From: Thermus igniterrae ATCC 700962 | GTDB taxonomy: Bacteria; Deinococcota; Deinococci; Deinococcales; Thermaceae | Direction: 5' to 3' | Assembly: GCF_000376265.1 (NCBI RefSeq) | Contig: NZ_AQWU01000070.1 | Location: 1-64,000 of the forward strand | Length of the DNA stretch: 64,000 bases | Part shown: one piece after another, positions 15,743 through 25,166 of the stretch | Numbering within the stretch: position 1 is the first letter of the stretch | How the letters are laid out: every line of letters starts with the position of its first letter | Notes under the pieces: generated by a model | Told to the model about the DNA's origin: nothing | What the model saw: only the letters and a program-made list of their open reading frames with translations | Database searches by the model: none | Position numbers and translations under genes: made by a program

Positions 15743-15789
15743 GGACAACCAAGAGCCCCCGGAGGCAGGCTGGACCTTGGAGGTGGACC

Positions 15790-16059
15790 ATGCCCCACGT
15801 GATCTGTGAACCCTGCATTGGCGTCAAGGACCGTTCCTGCCAGGAGGTTTGCCCCGTGGAGTGCATCTACGATGCTGGCGACCAGCTTTACATACATCCC
15901 GACGAGTGCATTGACTGCGGGGCCTGCGTGCCCGCCTGTCCGGTGAATGCCATCTTCCCCGAAGAGGACGTTCCCGAGCTGTGGCGGATTTACATAGAAA
16001 AGAACAGGGAATGGGCAAGGACCCTGCCCAACGTGCATACCCTAGGGGAAAAAGGCTAG
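15790..16059 (+). CDS. Seven-iron ferredoxin (3Fe-4S / 4Fe-4S)
   Basis: The 89 residues closely resemble the well-studied Thermus seven-iron ferredoxin: MPHVICEPCIGVKD at the start, CQEVCPVEC and CIDCGACVPACP. Nine cysteines are present (6, 9, 17, 21, 25, 40, 43, 46, 50), enough for one [3Fe-4S] and one [4Fe-4S] cluster. It carries electrons in the cytoplasm. The position between nar regulators and accessory genes, behind an FNR-like box, suggests use under low oxygen. Confidence 0.92.
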   Translation: MPHVICEPCIGVKDRSCQEVCPVECIYDAGDQLYIHPDECIDCGACVPACPVNAIFPEEDVPELWRIYIEKNREWARTLPNVHTLGEKG

Positions 16060-16155
16060 GTTTCAGGGTCTTTCTCGTCCCTTGGCCCGCACCGGACGGA
16101 AATGCGGCCTCGGTAGGCCAAGTGCCCGAAAACCCCGGCTAAGACGAAGCCGCCC

Positions 16156-16809
16156 TCAGCGAATAACCTGTGCCAACGCCAAGGGATCGGGGATTTCCAC
16201 CCGCCGGCCCGAAAGCCGAACGAGTCCCTGGCGGTAGAGCTCCCCCAGGTTGCGGGAGACCGCCTCGGGCACGGTGCCCAGCAGAGCGGCCAGCTCGGAG
16301 TTGGTGGGGAGGCGGAAGCCTTGTCCCTCTTCCCTTAGCCTTTCCAGAAGGTACTCGCAGAGCCTTTCCCGCACCTCGTGGAAGACCAGGCGGTCCAGGA
16401 GGTGCAAAAGTTGCCCTTGGCGCCGGGCCAGGTAGCGGATCAGTGCCCGGGCCAAGGGGGGGCGGGCCTCCACCAGCTGGAAGAAGCGTTCCTTGGCGAT
16501 GGCCAGGACCTCGCTCGCCTCCAGGGCCTCGGCGCTGGCGGGATAGGTGGGGCGATCCAGGAAGAGGGCCACTTCGGCCAAAACCCGGCCCGGACCTTCC
16601 ACGTGCAGGGTGAGCTGTTTTCGCCCGTCCGGGTCCAGCTTGTAGACCCTGATGAGGCCTTTTTGCACCACGAAAAGGGCTCTAACAGGCTCCCCTTCCA
16701 GAAAAAGGACTTCTCCTTTCGTGAGGCGTCGGGTCTGGGACTCGCGCCTCAGGGCCTCGAGGTCCCCCAAGGAGAGCTCGCGGAAAAGGGGAACCTGGGA
16801 AAGCTCCAC
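16156..16809 (-). CDS. dnrT: CRP/FNR-family transcription regulator of nitrate respiration (DnrT-like)
   Basis: The 217 residues have a cNMP-binding-type beta-barrel (about 1-115), a dimer helix and a C-terminal winged helix (LPTNSELAALLGTVPEAVSR, about 167-186). The recognition helix carries Glu182, Ser185 and Arg186, the E-x-x-S-R pattern by which FNR reads TTGAT half-sites. The N-terminal cysteine cluster of oxygen-sensing FNR is missing; only Cys151 is seen. It starts 3 nt after dnrS and is therefore in its operon. In T. thermophilus the dnrS-dnrT pair beside nar controls nitrate respiration. The four FNR-like boxes here are its likely targets (inference). Confidence 0.85.
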   Translation of the reverse strand: MELSQVPLFRELSLGDLEALRRESQTRRLTKGEVLFLEGEPVRALFVVQKGLIRVYKLDPDGRKQLTLHVEGPGRVLAEVALFLDRPTYPASAEALEASEVLAIAKERFFQLVEARPPLARALIRYLARRQGQLLHLLDRLVFHEVRERLCEYLLERLREEGQGFRLPTNSELAALLGTVPEAVSRNLGELYRQGLVRLSGRRVEIPDPLALAQVIR

Positions 16810-16812
16810 ACC

Positions 16813-18612
16813 TCACTCCCTCAGGGCCAGAAGGCGTTCCCTGGCCTCCTCCAGCAAGGGCTCTAAGCGTAACGCCCGGGCATAGGCCTCCTTGGCCACT
16901 TCCTTGTAGCCCAAGGCCTCGGCCAGCTCCCCCAAGCGCATCAACCCGGAGAGGGCCCGGTCCTGCAGATAGGCCCGCTCGCCCTCCGCCCACTCCCCGT
17001 AGGGGTCGTCCCCGAAGAGGGGGCCCTTGTAAAGTTCTAGGGCCTGGCGCAGGGTCTTAAAAGCGGAAAGGCCCTCCTCCAGGTCGGCCTTGCGCATGAG
17101 CTCCTCAAAGCGTTCAAAGTCCAGGTAGCGCTTTTCCGGCAGGTGCAGGCGGTAGTACTCCCCCTCGCGCACCACCAAGCCGGGGAGGGCCTTGCGCAGG
17201 TGGTAGACCAGGGCGTAGAGCTCCTGGCGGGCTTTTTCCGGGGGCAGATGGGGGAAGAAGGTCTCGCAAAGCTCGTCTGCGTAAAGGGCGCGCTCCTTGT
17301 TGGCTAGAAGGAACTTGAGGAGGCGGAAGGCCCCGGTGCGGCCAAAGCTTTTGGGGGAGAGCTCCTGCCCGCGGTAGCACACCCTGAACCCGCCCAGGGC
17401 GTAGACCTCGAGTTCCGGGGGCTCCTCGGGAAGGGGGATGAAAAGCAAGGGGGTAGCCAGGCGGGCCAACCACAGGACTGGGGCAGCCGGCCCGGTGGGA
17501 GGCTTGGGCGGGCGGGCGTGGAACAGGGTGCCCACCGCCGCCACCTCGCCCCGGGCCCAAAGGGGGAAGCAGATCCGGGGCCTTCCCTCGGCCTCAGGGC
17601 AGTCGGGAAGGCCGTTCTTGAACCCCACCACCTCCCCTCGCCAGGCGGGGCAGTCCCGCATGGCACAGGTGGGCACCAACCCCAGCTCTAGCCGCTCCCC
17701 GCCCCGGGTGGCTACCCGGACGCCCGTGGCTTTGCTGAAGCGCTTGAGTTCCTTGAGAAGGTTGTGCCGGGCCTGGCTGACCTCGCCCCGATGGAGGTGT
17801 TGCTCCAAGGCCATGAGCCCCGCCTCCCCCAGGCGGGTAAGAAGGGTGTAGAGGGTGCTGGCGAAAAGGGGACCGATGCGGGAAAGGGTGTCCAGGGCCT
17901 CCTCGTGCCTGGCCCCCGGGTCGCGGGAGGCCAAGTTCAGAACCCCAATGAGGCCCTGGGGTAGCTCCAGGGGGTAGCAGATGTAGGTCTGGTAGCCCAG
18001 TTGCTTCACCTTTTGCCGCAGGTAGCGGGCATCTTGCTGGAGGGCATGAGTGTAAAGGGGCTCGCGCTTCAGGGCCACGATGCCCGGGTAGCCCTCCCCG
18101 AGCTGGAACCAGGGCTTTTCCAAAAAGGCCTCGCGGTGCAGGCCCTCGTAGGCGGTGAGGATCAGGTGGTGGCCTTCGGGGTCGGCCAGAAAGAGCTCGG
18201 CGGCCTCCATGCCCAGGGCCTTGCGCAAGGTGCCCAAGAAGGTCTCCAGGGCCTCTGGGAAGGCTTCGGGATGGCGTAGGAGGTGCTGGGTGAAGCGGGA
18301 GAGCTCCAGCAGGAGGTCCGGGGGCTCGGCCTTTTCTGGGTAAAACTCTATTAAAAAGCCCCCATCCTCCCGGTACCCCTGGCAGCGCAGGCGCTTGCCC
18401 TTGAGGAGCAGAGGGGTGCTGGCCCGGTAAGCTCCCCGCTTGAGCTCCCGCTGCACGGGGCATCGGGCGCAGAGAGGGCGGCCAAAGGGGTCCTGCCCCT
18501 GCACCAGGAGGGCACAGGGGAGATCGGACCCTTCCAGGCCCAAGGAGGGGTCGGCCTCGAGGACCTTGGCCCTTCCCCAGGGGTCTAGCCGGAGCCGGGC
18601 TAGGGGCTTCAT
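16813..18612 (-). CDS. dnrS: DnrS-like regulator: cysteine-rich sensor, GAF domain and BTAD-type DNA-binding region
   Basis: The 599 residues have several parts. The N-terminal 90 residues carry Cys33, 48, 51 and 77. A GAF-like domain covers about 105-260. A linker region holds a second cluster, Cys316, 321, 338 and 348. The C-terminal region (about 400-599) matches a winged helix plus bacterial transcriptional activator domain: LEVYALGGFRVCYRGQEL, then repeated helices with FEELMRKADLEEGLSAF. This is the layout of the T. thermophilus DnrS protein, partner of DnrT. It diverges from narC across a 95-nt gap. The cysteine sets suggest metal or Fe-S sensing, which is inference. Confidence 0.82.
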   Translation of the reverse strand: MKPLARLRLDPWGRAKVLEADPSLGLEGSDLPCALLVQGQDPFGRPLCARCPVQRELKRGAYRASTPLLLKGKRLRCQGYREDGGFLIEFYPEKAEPPDLLLELSRFTQHLLRHPEAFPEALETFLGTLRKALGMEAAELFLADPEGHHLILTAYEGLHREAFLEKPWFQLGEGYPGIVALKREPLYTHALQQDARYLRQKVKQLGYQTYICYPLELPQGLIGVLNLASRDPGARHEEALDTLSRIGPLFASTLYTLLTRLGEAGLMALEQHLHRGEVSQARHNLLKELKRFSKATGVRVATRGGERLELGLVPTCAMRDCPAWRGEVVGFKNGLPDCPEAEGRPRICFPLWARGEVAAVGTLFHARPPKPPTGPAAPVLWLARLATPLLFIPLPEEPPELEVYALGGFRVCYRGQELSPKSFGRTGAFRLLKFLLANKERALYADELCETFFPHLPPEKARQELYALVYHLRKALPGLVVREGEYYRLHLPEKRYLDFERFEELMRKADLEEGLSAFKTLRQALELYKGPLFGDDPYGEWAEGERAYLQDRALSGLMRLGELAEALGYKEVAKEAYARALRLEPLLEEARERLLALRE

Positions 18613-18639
18613 CCCTTCTCAGGGTAGGCCCATCTTTTA

Positions 18640-18651
18640 GGACAGATGTCC
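18640..18651. promoter_or_regulatory. Inverted repeat in the dnrS-narC divergent promoter
   Basis: GGACA-GA-TGTCC is a perfect 5+2+5 palindrome 57 nt before the narC ATG and 28 nt before the dnrS ATG. It differs from the FNR-like boxes. It is a candidate operator for DnrS or another regulator. Confidence 0.4.
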
Positions 18652-18679
18652 CGGAGGGGAGAAGTAGGCGCAAGGTGAG

Positions 18680-18697
18680 GGTTCCACACTGGGAACC
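18680..18697. promoter_or_regulatory. Inverted repeat just before the narC ribosome site
   Basis: GGTTCC-N6-GGAACC is a perfect 6-bp inverted repeat that ends directly before the narC ribosome site GGAGGTGAGG. It may be an operator or a 5'-leader hairpin affecting narC translation. Confidence 0.4.
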
Positions 18698-18707
18698 GGA
18701 GGTGAGG

Positions 18708-19502
18708 ATGAAGGGAGTAAGGCTCTATCCCCTGGCCCTGGCCTTCCTCCTGGGTCTGGCCCTGGCCCAGGACGGCAAGGCCCTCTACGGGCAGCACTGC
18801 GCCGCCTGCCACGGGGCGGAGGGGCAGGGTATACCCGGGGCCATTCCCCCCTTGGCCGGGAACCCCAGGGTGGCCGACGAGGCCTACGTGGTGAAGGTGG
18901 TGCGGGAGGGGCTCTCTGGCCCCCTGGAGGTCAAGGGGGTGGCCTATAGCGGGGTCATGCCCCCCATGCCCCAGGTGGCGGAGGCCGACGCCCGGGCCAT
19001 TGCCCAGTACCTCAAGGGCCTCTCCGGCGCTTCCGCCCAGCCTCCAGCCCCCGCACCCCAGGTACAGGGGGATCCCGCCTTGGGCCGGGCCCTCTATCTG
19101 GGACAGAAGGCCCTGCAGAACGGAGGGGCGCCCTGCCAGGCTTGCCACACTGTGGCCGGGGTGGGGTTTCTCGGGGGAGGGTCTCTGGGCCGCGACCTGA
19201 CGGATGCCGCTAAGCGGCTGGGGGGCGAGGCTGGCCTGAGGGCGGTTTTGCAGAACCCCGCCTTTTTGGTCATGCGGGAGGCTTATAAGGACAAGCCCTT
19301 GACCGAAGTAGAGGCTGCGGCCCTGGCGGCCTTCCTGGTCCAGGTTTCCCAGGAGGCGCCCCGGCCGGCTTCCCTCTACCAGGGCCGCTTCCTGGTGGCG
19401 GGGCTAGTCCTTTTGGGCCTTTTGCTTCTCTACCAGGCCATCCTCTGGCAAATGCGTCCCCAAAGCCTTGCAGAGCGTATCCGTAGCCAGCTTAGGAGGT
19501 AG
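18708..19502 (+). CDS. narC: Diheme cytochrome c of the nitrate reductase operon
   Basis: The 264 residues have a signal peptide ([15 protein letters not shown]), two heme c sites, CAACH at 31-35 and CQACH at 143-147, and a C-terminal TM anchor ([18 protein letters not shown]). This is the Thermus-specific NarC, a periplasmic electron carrier or assembly factor for the Nar complex. ATG 18708 has a strong ribosome site (GGAGGTGAGG) and begins the signal peptide; an earlier in-frame start at 18675 is less likely. First gene of narCGHJIKK. Confidence 0.92.
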   Translation: MKGVRLYPLALAFLLGLALAQDGKALYGQHCAACHGAEGQGIPGAIPPLAGNPRVADEAYVVKVVREGLSGPLEVKGVAYSGVMPPMPQVAEADARAIAQYLKGLSGASAQPPAPAPQVQGDPALGRALYLGQKALQNGGAPCQACHTVAGVGFLGGGSLGRDLTDAAKRLGGEAGLRAVLQNPAFLVMREAYKDKPLTEVEAAALAAFLVQVSQEAPRPASLYQGRFLVAGLVLLGLLLLYQAILWQMRPQSLAERIRSQLRR

Positions 19503-19504
19503 AC

Positions 19505-22500
19505 ATGAAGGACTGGATTAAGGAGATAGAAAGCCCCACGGAGAGGAAGTGGGAGGAGTTCTACCGCAACCGCTTCCAGCACGACAAACGGGTGCGCACC
19601 ACCCACGGGGTGAATTGCACCGGGAGCTGCTCCTGGGAGGTCTTTGTCAAGGATGGGATCGTCACCTGGGAGCTTCAGGCTACCGACTACCCGAGCCTCG
19701 AGGCGGGCCTCCCCCCCTACGAGCCCCGGGGGTGCCAGCGGGGCATTAGCTTCAGCTGGTACCTCTATAGCCCCATCCGGGTGAAGTACCCCTATGCCAA
19801 GGGGGCCCTCCTGGACCTCTGGCGGGAGGCCAAGCGGCAGAACCCGGACCCGGTGGCGGCCTGGGAGGCCATCCAACAGGACCCCCACAAGCGCAAGCGC
19901 TACCAGAAGGCCAGGGGCAAGGGAGGGTTTAGGCGGGCCAGCTGGGAGGAGGTGCTGGAGCTCATCGCCGCTGCGGTGGTCTCCACGGTAAAGCGCTACG
20001 GGCCCGACAGGGTCATCGGCTTCTCCCCCATCCCTGCCATGAGCCAGATCTCCTACGCCGCCGGGAGCCGCTTCCTTTCCCTTCTGGGGGGCGTGCCCAT
20101 GAGCTTTTACGACTGGTACTGCGACCTGCCCAACGCCTCCCCGGAGATCTGGGGCGAGCAGACCGATGTCCACGAGTCCGCGGACTGGTACAACGCTCGC
20201 TTCATCGCCGTCATGGGCTCCAACCTCAACATGACCCGTACCCCCGACACCCACTTCATCGCCGAGGTGCGGCATGCGGGGGCCAAGCTCACCGTCTTCA
20301 GCCCCGACTTTTCCCAGGTCTCCAAGTACGCCGACTGGTGGATTCCCATCCACCCTGGCCAGGATGGGGCCTTCTGGATGGCGGTGAACCACGTGCTCCT
20401 CAAGGAGTTCTACGCCGAGCGGGAGGTCCCTTACTTCCAGGACTACCTGAAGCGCTACACCGATAGCCCCTTCCTGGTAGAGATCAAAGGGGGCCGCCCC
20501 GGGCGTTACCTGCGGGCCAACCGTCTTGCGGAGTACGCCGAGGAGGAGAACGGGGACTTCAAGCTCCTGATCCTTGACGAAACCAAAGGCCCCAGGATGC
20601 CCGGAGGCACCCTCGGCTTCCGCTGGCAGAAGGAAAAGGGGAAGTGGAACCTGAAGTTGGAGGACCCCAAGACCGGGGAGCCCCTCAACCCCCGTCTCAG
20701 CCTCCTAGGGGTGGAGGACGAGGTGGCCCTGGTGGAGTTTGACGACTTCGCCTCGGACCAAAAGCTCCGGCGGGGCGTGCCGGTGAAGTACCTGACCACC
20801 CGGGAAGGGGAGCGGGTGGCGGTGACCACTGTCTTTGACCTGCTCATGGCCCAGTTCGGGGTGGGCCGGGGTCTTCCTGGGGACTACCCCCAGGGCTACG
20901 AGGATGACCTGCCCTACACCCCGGCCTGGCAGGAGAAGTGGACCGGCATCCACCGCGATACCCTCCTCAAGTACGCCCGGGCCTGGGGAGAGAACGGCCT
21001 GAAAACCAAGGGTAAGAACCTCATCATCATCGGGGCCGGCATCAACCACTGGTACCACAACAACCTCATGTACCGGGCGGGGATCGTGGCCTTGATGCTC
21101 ACAGGAAGCGTGGGGGTGAACGGGGGCGGCCTCGCCCACTACGTGGGGCAGGAGAAGCTGGCCAACCAGGCTTCCTGGGCCCCTATCGCCTTCGCCACCG
21201 ACTGGGGCTACCCTCCGCGGCAGCAGAACACCCCCAGCTTCCACTACGTCCACTCCGACCAGTGGCGCTACGAGCGGGGCTTCGCCGCCTACGATAAGAC
21301 AGCCCAGGGGCTTTCCGATCACACCATTGACCACCAGGTACGGGCGGTCAGGAAGGGATGGCTTCCCTTCTTCCCCCAGTTCAACAAGAACCCCCTGCAG
21401 GTGGTGGCGGAGGCCGAGGCCAAGGGGGCCAAGACCGAGGCAGAGATCGTTCAGCACGTGGTGGAGGCCCTGAAGCGGGGGGAGCTCCGGTTTGCTGTGG
21501 AGGACCCCGATGCTCCTGAAAACTGGCCTCGAGTCTGGTTTATCTGGCGGGGCAACGCCATCGGTACCAGCGCCAAGGGGCACGAGTTCTTCATGCGCCA
21601 CTACCTGGGCACCCACAGCACCGCCATCGCCGAAGAACAGGCCGAGGGACACGTGTCAGAGGTGGTCTACCGCAAGCCAGCCCCCGAGGGGAAGCTGGAC
21701 CTGGTGGTGGACCTCAACTTCCGCATGGATACCAGTGCCCTCTACTCCGACATCGTCCTCCCCGCCGCCACCTGGTACGAGAAGGATGACCTCAATACCA
21801 CTGACCTGCACACCTTCATCAACCCCCTCCAAGCCGCTGTGCCCCCTGCCTGGGAGTCCAAGCCCGACTGGGAAATCTACAAGGCCATTGCCCGCAAGGT
21901 GTCCGAGCTGGCCCGGGTTCACCTGCCCAAGCCGGTGAAGGACATCGTGATGATTCCCCTCCAGCACGACACCCCTGACGAACTGGCCCAGACCGAGGAC
22001 CGGGACTGGAAGAAGGGGGAGGTGGAGGCCATCCCTGGCAAGACCATGCCCAAGTTCCGGGTGGTGGAGCGGGACTACACCAAGCTCTACGAGAAGATGG
22101 TCACCCTGGGCCCGGCGGTGGAGAAGAACGGCGTGGGGATGCACGGGCTTTCCATTCCCGTGGAGGACTTCTACCGGGAGCTGGCCGAGCGCCAGCCGCG
22201 AGTCTACGAGGGGGAGAAGCGGCCGAGCCTCGAGGAGGCCCGGGAGGTGGCGGAGGCCATCCTTTTCCTGGACCCCGTTTCCAACGGGGAGCTGGCCTAC
22301 CGGGCTTTCCTGGACGAGGAGAAGAAAACCGGGGTCCAGCTCACCGACCTGGCCGAGGGGAACCGCCACGTGCGGATCTCCTTCAAGGACCTGGTGGCCC
22401 AGCCCCGCCGCCAGCTCACCACCCCCACCTGGAGCGCCATCATCAACCATGGGCGGGCCTACAGCCCCTACACCCTAAACGTGGAGCGCCAGATCCCCTG

Positions 22501-23095
22501 GCGCACCCTTACAGGGCGGCAACACTTCTACCTGGACCACCCCAACTACCTGGCCTGGGGAGAGCACCTGCCCACCTACAAGCCCAGGCCCGAGGTCTAC
22601 ATGCTCCAAGAAACGGAGAAAAGCGCCAGGGAGGCTCTGGGCAAGCTGATGAACTACATCACTCCCCACGGCAAGTGGTCCATCCACTCCACCTACTCGG
22701 AGAACCACCGCATGATGACCCTCTCCCGGGGCGGCTACCCCATCTGGCTTAACGATAAGGACGCCGCGGAGCTGGGCATCCAGGACAACGACTGGGTGGA
22801 GCTCTTCAACGACAACGGCGTCTTCGTCCAGCGGGCCATTGTTTCCGCCCGTATTCCCCGGGGTACGGTCTTCGTGTACCACGCCACGGAGCGGACCGTG
22901 GGCATTCCCAAAAGCCCCTTGCGGGGCAAGCGGGCGGGAATGAACAACTCCATCACCCGCGCCCGCCTCAAGCCCGTGCTCATGTCGGGGGGCTACGCCC
23001 AGTTCACTTACGCCTTCAACTACTGGGGCCCCGTGGGGGTGAACCGGGACACCTGGGTCTACGTGCGCAAGCTGGACAAGGCCCCCGAGTGGTAA
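19505..23095 (+). CDS. narG: Respiratory nitrate reductase alpha subunit NarG
   Basis: The 1196-residue molybdopterin subunit reduces nitrate to nitrite with electrons from NarH. The Fe-S cluster FS0 ligands His34, Cys38, Cys42 and Cys77 are in place (HGVNCTGSC and RGCQRG). The Mo-ligand aspartate is Asp207, in the block [19 protein letters not shown]. No Tat signal is visible at the N-terminus ([20 protein letters not shown]), so a cytoplasmic active site is expected, as in classical membrane-bound Nar. Length is normal. The start lies 2 nt after narC and has AGGAGG before it. Confidence 0.97.
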   Translation: MKDWIKEIESPTERKWEEFYRNRFQHDKRVRTTHGVNCTGSCSWEVFVKDGIVTWELQATDYPSLEAGLPPYEPRGCQRGISFSWYLYSPIRVKYPYAKGALLDLWREAKRQNPDPVAAWEAIQQDPHKRKRYQKARGKGGFRRASWEEVLELIAAAVVSTVKRYGPDRVIGFSPIPAMSQISYAAGSRFLSLLGGVPMSFYDWYCDLPNASPEIWGEQTDVHESADWYNARFIAVMGSNLNMTRTPDTHFIAEVRHAGAKLTVFSPDFSQVSKYADWWIPIHPGQDGAFWMAVNHVLLKEFYAEREVPYFQDYLKRYTDSPFLVEIKGGRPGRYLRANRLAEYAEEENGDFKLLILDETKGPRMPGGTLGFRWQKEKGKWNLKLEDPKTGEPLNPRLSLLGVEDEVALVEFDDFASDQKLRRGVPVKYLTTREGERVAVTTVFDLLMAQFGVGRGLPGDYPQGYEDDLPYTPAWQEKWTGIHRDTLLKYARAWGENGLKTKGKNLIIIGAGINHWYHNNLMYRAGIVALMLTGSVGVNGGGLAHYVGQEKLANQASWAPIAFATDWGYPPRQQNTPSFHYVHSDQWRYERGFAAYDKTAQGLSDHTIDHQVRAVRKGWLPFFPQFNKNPLQVVAEAEAKGAKTEAEIVQHVVEALKRGELRFAVEDPDAPENWPRVWFIWRGNAIGTSAKGHEFFMRHYLGTHSTAIAEEQAEGHVSEVVYRKPAPEGKLDLVVDLNFRMDTSALYSDIVLPAATWYEKDDLNTTDLHTFINPLQAAVPPAWESKPDWEIYKAIARKVSELARVHLPKPVKDIVMIPLQHDTPDELAQTEDRDWKKGEVEAIPGKTMPKFRVVERDYTKLYEKMVTLGPAVEKNGVGMHGLSIPVEDFYRELAERQPRVYEGEKRPSLEEAREVAEAILFLDPVSNGELAYRAFLDEEKKTGVQLTDLAEGNRHVRISFKDLVAQPRRQLTTPTWSAIINHGRAYSPYTLNVERQIPWRTLTGRQHFYLDHPNYLAWGEHLPTYKPRPEVYMLQETEKSAREALGKLMNYITPHGKWSIHSTYSENHRMMTLSRGGYPIWLNDKDAAELGIQDNDWVELFNDNGVFVQRAIVSARIPRGTVFVYHATERTVGIPKSPLRGKRAGMNNSITRARLKPVLMSGGYAQFTYAFNYWGPVGVNRDTWVYVRKLDKAPEW

Positions 23096-23105
23096 GGAGG
23101 AAGCC

Positions 23106-24641
23106 ATGAAGGTTAGAGCCCACGTTTCCATGCTCTTCCACCTGGACAAGTGCATCGGCTGCCACACGTGCTCCATTGCCTGCAAGAACCTGTGGACCGA
23201 CCGCAAAGGTGCGGAGTACATGTGGTGGAACAACGTGGAAACCCGGCCCGGTACCGGGTACCCCACGGGCTGGGAGGACCAGGAGCGCTTCCGGGGCGGC
23301 TGGGAGTACAAGGACGGCCACCTGGACCTCCGCCTGCACTCCCGGGCCCAGGGACTTTTCCGTCTCTTCTTTAACCCCGCCCTCCCTTCCCTGGACGACT
23401 ACTACGAACCCTACACCTTCCGCTATAGCGACCTCTTCACCAGCCCGGAAGGGGAGGATCAGCCCACCGCCATCCCCATCTCCATGATCACGGGGGAACC
23501 CATGACCCCAGGGGCCGGGCCCAACTGGGACGATGACCTCTCGGGAAGCCCCCTCTACGCCGCCAACGATCCCAACCTAAAGGGGCTGGACCCCGAGGTG
23601 CAGGCCCAGCTTTCCGAGATTGAGGGGGTGGTCTTCCAGTACCTGCCCCGCATCTGCAACCACTGCCTGAACCCGGCCTGCGTGGCCGCATGCCCCTCGG
23701 GGGCCATTTACAAGCGGGCGGAGGACGGGGTGGTGCTGGTTAACGAGAACAAGTGCAAGGCATGGCGGATGTGCGTGGCCGCCTGCCCATACAAGAAGGT
23801 CTACTACAACTGGGCCACGGGAAAGAGCGAGAAATGCATTCTCTGCTTCCCCCGCCTGGAGACGGGCCAGGCCCCAGCCTGCGCCCATTCCTGCGTGGGG
23901 CGGATCCGCTACATGGGGGTCCTGCTTTACGATGCCGACCGCATCCCCGAGGCGGCCATGGTCCCGGACGAACGGCTGGTGGAATCCCAGCTGGACATCA
24001 TCCTGGACCCCTTTGATCCCGAGGTCATCGCCGCTGCCAGGGCCGAGGGGTTGGATGAGGGCTGGATCAAGGCAGCCCAGAACTCTCCCCTCTACAAGTT
24101 CGTCAAGGTCTGGCGCCTGGCCCTGCCCTTGCACCCCGAGTACCGGACTCTGGCCATGATGTTCTACGTCCCCCCTCTTTCCCCAGTGGTGGCTACGGTG
24201 GAGAAGGCCCTCAGGGCCAGCCAGGGGAACGGCGGTCTGGTGCGCCTGGACTTGCCCGAAAGCAACCTGGACTTTGAACTCTACGACAATCTGGAAAAGG
24301 CTCGCATGCCCGTGGAGTACCTGGCCAACCTCTTTGCTGCGGGGAAGAAGGAGCTCATTGTCCCCATCCTGAAGAAGCTCTTGGCGGTACGCCTCCTGAA
24401 GCGGCAGGAAAGCTTGGAAGGGGGTGTTACGGAGAAGGCCCTTAGGGTCCTGGCGGATGCCGGGCTCACCCTCGAGGAGGCCGAGGCCATCTACCGCCTC
24501 ACCACCTTGCCCACCCTCGAGGAGCGCTTTGTCTTGCCTCCATACCACCGGGAGATGGCCGCCGAGGTCTGGAAAGACCCCCTGGCCGCCAAGGGTGAGG
24601 CCGGTTTTGGCTACGTTCAGCCTCCCGTGCGGGGCGAATAG
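23106..24641 (+). CDS. narH: Respiratory nitrate reductase beta subunit NarH
   Basis: The 511-residue iron-sulfur subunit passes electrons from NarI to NarG. Four Cys groups are visible: CIGCHTCSIAC at 16-26, CNHCLNPACVAAC near 184-196, CKAWRMCVAAC near 217-227, and CILC plus CAHSC near 243-263. In the third group a Trp replaces one cysteine, which is the known signature of the [3Fe-4S] centre in NarH, with three [4Fe-4S] clusters beside it. Starts 10 nt after narG with AAGGAGGAAGCC as ribosome site. Confidence 0.97.
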   Translation: MKVRAHVSMLFHLDKCIGCHTCSIACKNLWTDRKGAEYMWWNNVETRPGTGYPTGWEDQERFRGGWEYKDGHLDLRLHSRAQGLFRLFFNPALPSLDDYYEPYTFRYSDLFTSPEGEDQPTAIPISMITGEPMTPGAGPNWDDDLSGSPLYAANDPNLKGLDPEVQAQLSEIEGVVFQYLPRICNHCLNPACVAACPSGAIYKRAEDGVVLVNENKCKAWRMCVAACPYKKVYYNWATGKSEKCILCFPRLETGQAPACAHSCVGRIRYMGVLLYDADRIPEAAMVPDERLVESQLDIILDPFDPEVIAAARAEGLDEGWIKAAQNSPLYKFVKVWRLALPLHPEYRTLAMMFYVPPLSPVVATVEKALRASQGNGGLVRLDLPESNLDFELYDNLEKARMPVEYLANLFAAGKKELIVPILKKLLAVRLLKRQESLEGGVTEKALRVLADAGLTLEEAEAIYRLTTLPTLEERFVLPPYHREMAAEVWKDPLAAKGEAGFGYVQPPVRGE

Positions 24642-24650
24642 GAGGGTGGC

Positions 24651-25163
24651 ATGGTAAACCCCACGCTCTTGGACACCTTGGCCCTGGCCCTGGACTACCC
24701 CATGCCGGGCCGGATGGAGGAGCTCTGGCGGCGCTGGATTGAGTGCCCCCGCGGGCCCGCCAAGCAGAAATTGGAGCGCTTTTTACGCACGGTGGAGGAG
24801 CTTTCCCTGGGGGAATGGGAGGAGCTTTACACCCGCACCCTGGACCTGACCCCCACCACCGCCCCCTACGTGGGCTTCGCCGTCTATGGGGAAAGCTACC
24901 AGCGCGGGGAGCTCCTCGCCGCCCTGGTCCGGGCCTACCGGGAGCTGAACCTGGACCCGGGTAGCGAACTTCCCGACCACCTGGCTAACGTGCTCCGCTA
25001 CCTGGCCCGGTGTGAGCACACGCTCCCCGAACTGGTGGACATCCTGCCCAAGGCCCTTTCCGAGATGCACAAGACCCTGAAGACATTGGATGCCAAGAAC
25101 CCCTACCTCCTGGTGCTGGAGGCGGTGCAGGAGGCGGTCCAAGGGGTCTTGGCCGGGAGGTGA
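24651..25163 (+). CDS. narJ: Nitrate reductase molybdenum cofactor assembly chaperone NarJ
   Basis: The 170-residue all-helical protein belongs to the NarJ/TorD family, needed to insert the molybdenum cofactor into NarG before it docks on NarI. Family features include YTRTLDLTPTTAPYVGFAVYGE (about 60-82) and SELPDHLANVLRYLA (about 105-119). Slightly shorter than the enterobacterial form. It sits in the standard position between narH and narI with GGAGGGTGGC before the ATG. Confidence 0.93.
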   Translation: MVNPTLLDTLALALDYPMPGRMEELWRRWIECPRGPAKQKLERFLRTVEELSLGEWEELYTRTLDLTPTTAPYVGFAVYGESYQRGELLAALVRAYRELNLDPGSELPDHLANVLRYLARCEHTLPELVDILPKALSEMHKTLKTLDAKNPYLLVLEAVQEAVQGVLAGR

Positions 25164-25166
25164 AGG

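Noticed and set aside
15380-15748. Extension of the DUF454 gene to an upstream start at 15748
   Set aside because: The extra residues have no family similarity and would cover the redoxin-like gene and FNR-like box 2. ATG 15379 begins the family sequence.
16060-16155. Possible terminator or small RNA between ferredoxin and dnrT
   Set aside because: Only a 5-bp stem (GGCCT/AGGCC, 16106-16119) is seen, with no T-run and no promoter. I see nothing firm in this gap.
16156-16809. DnrT as a classical oxygen-sensing FNR with a [4Fe-4S] cluster
   Set aside because: Only one cysteine (Cys151) is present and the N-terminal cysteine cluster is missing, so direct oxygen sensing as in FNR is unlikely.
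19430-22450. Several long minus-strand frames opposite narG
   Set aside because: They are shadows; narG is complete on the plus strand with all cofactor ligands in frame.
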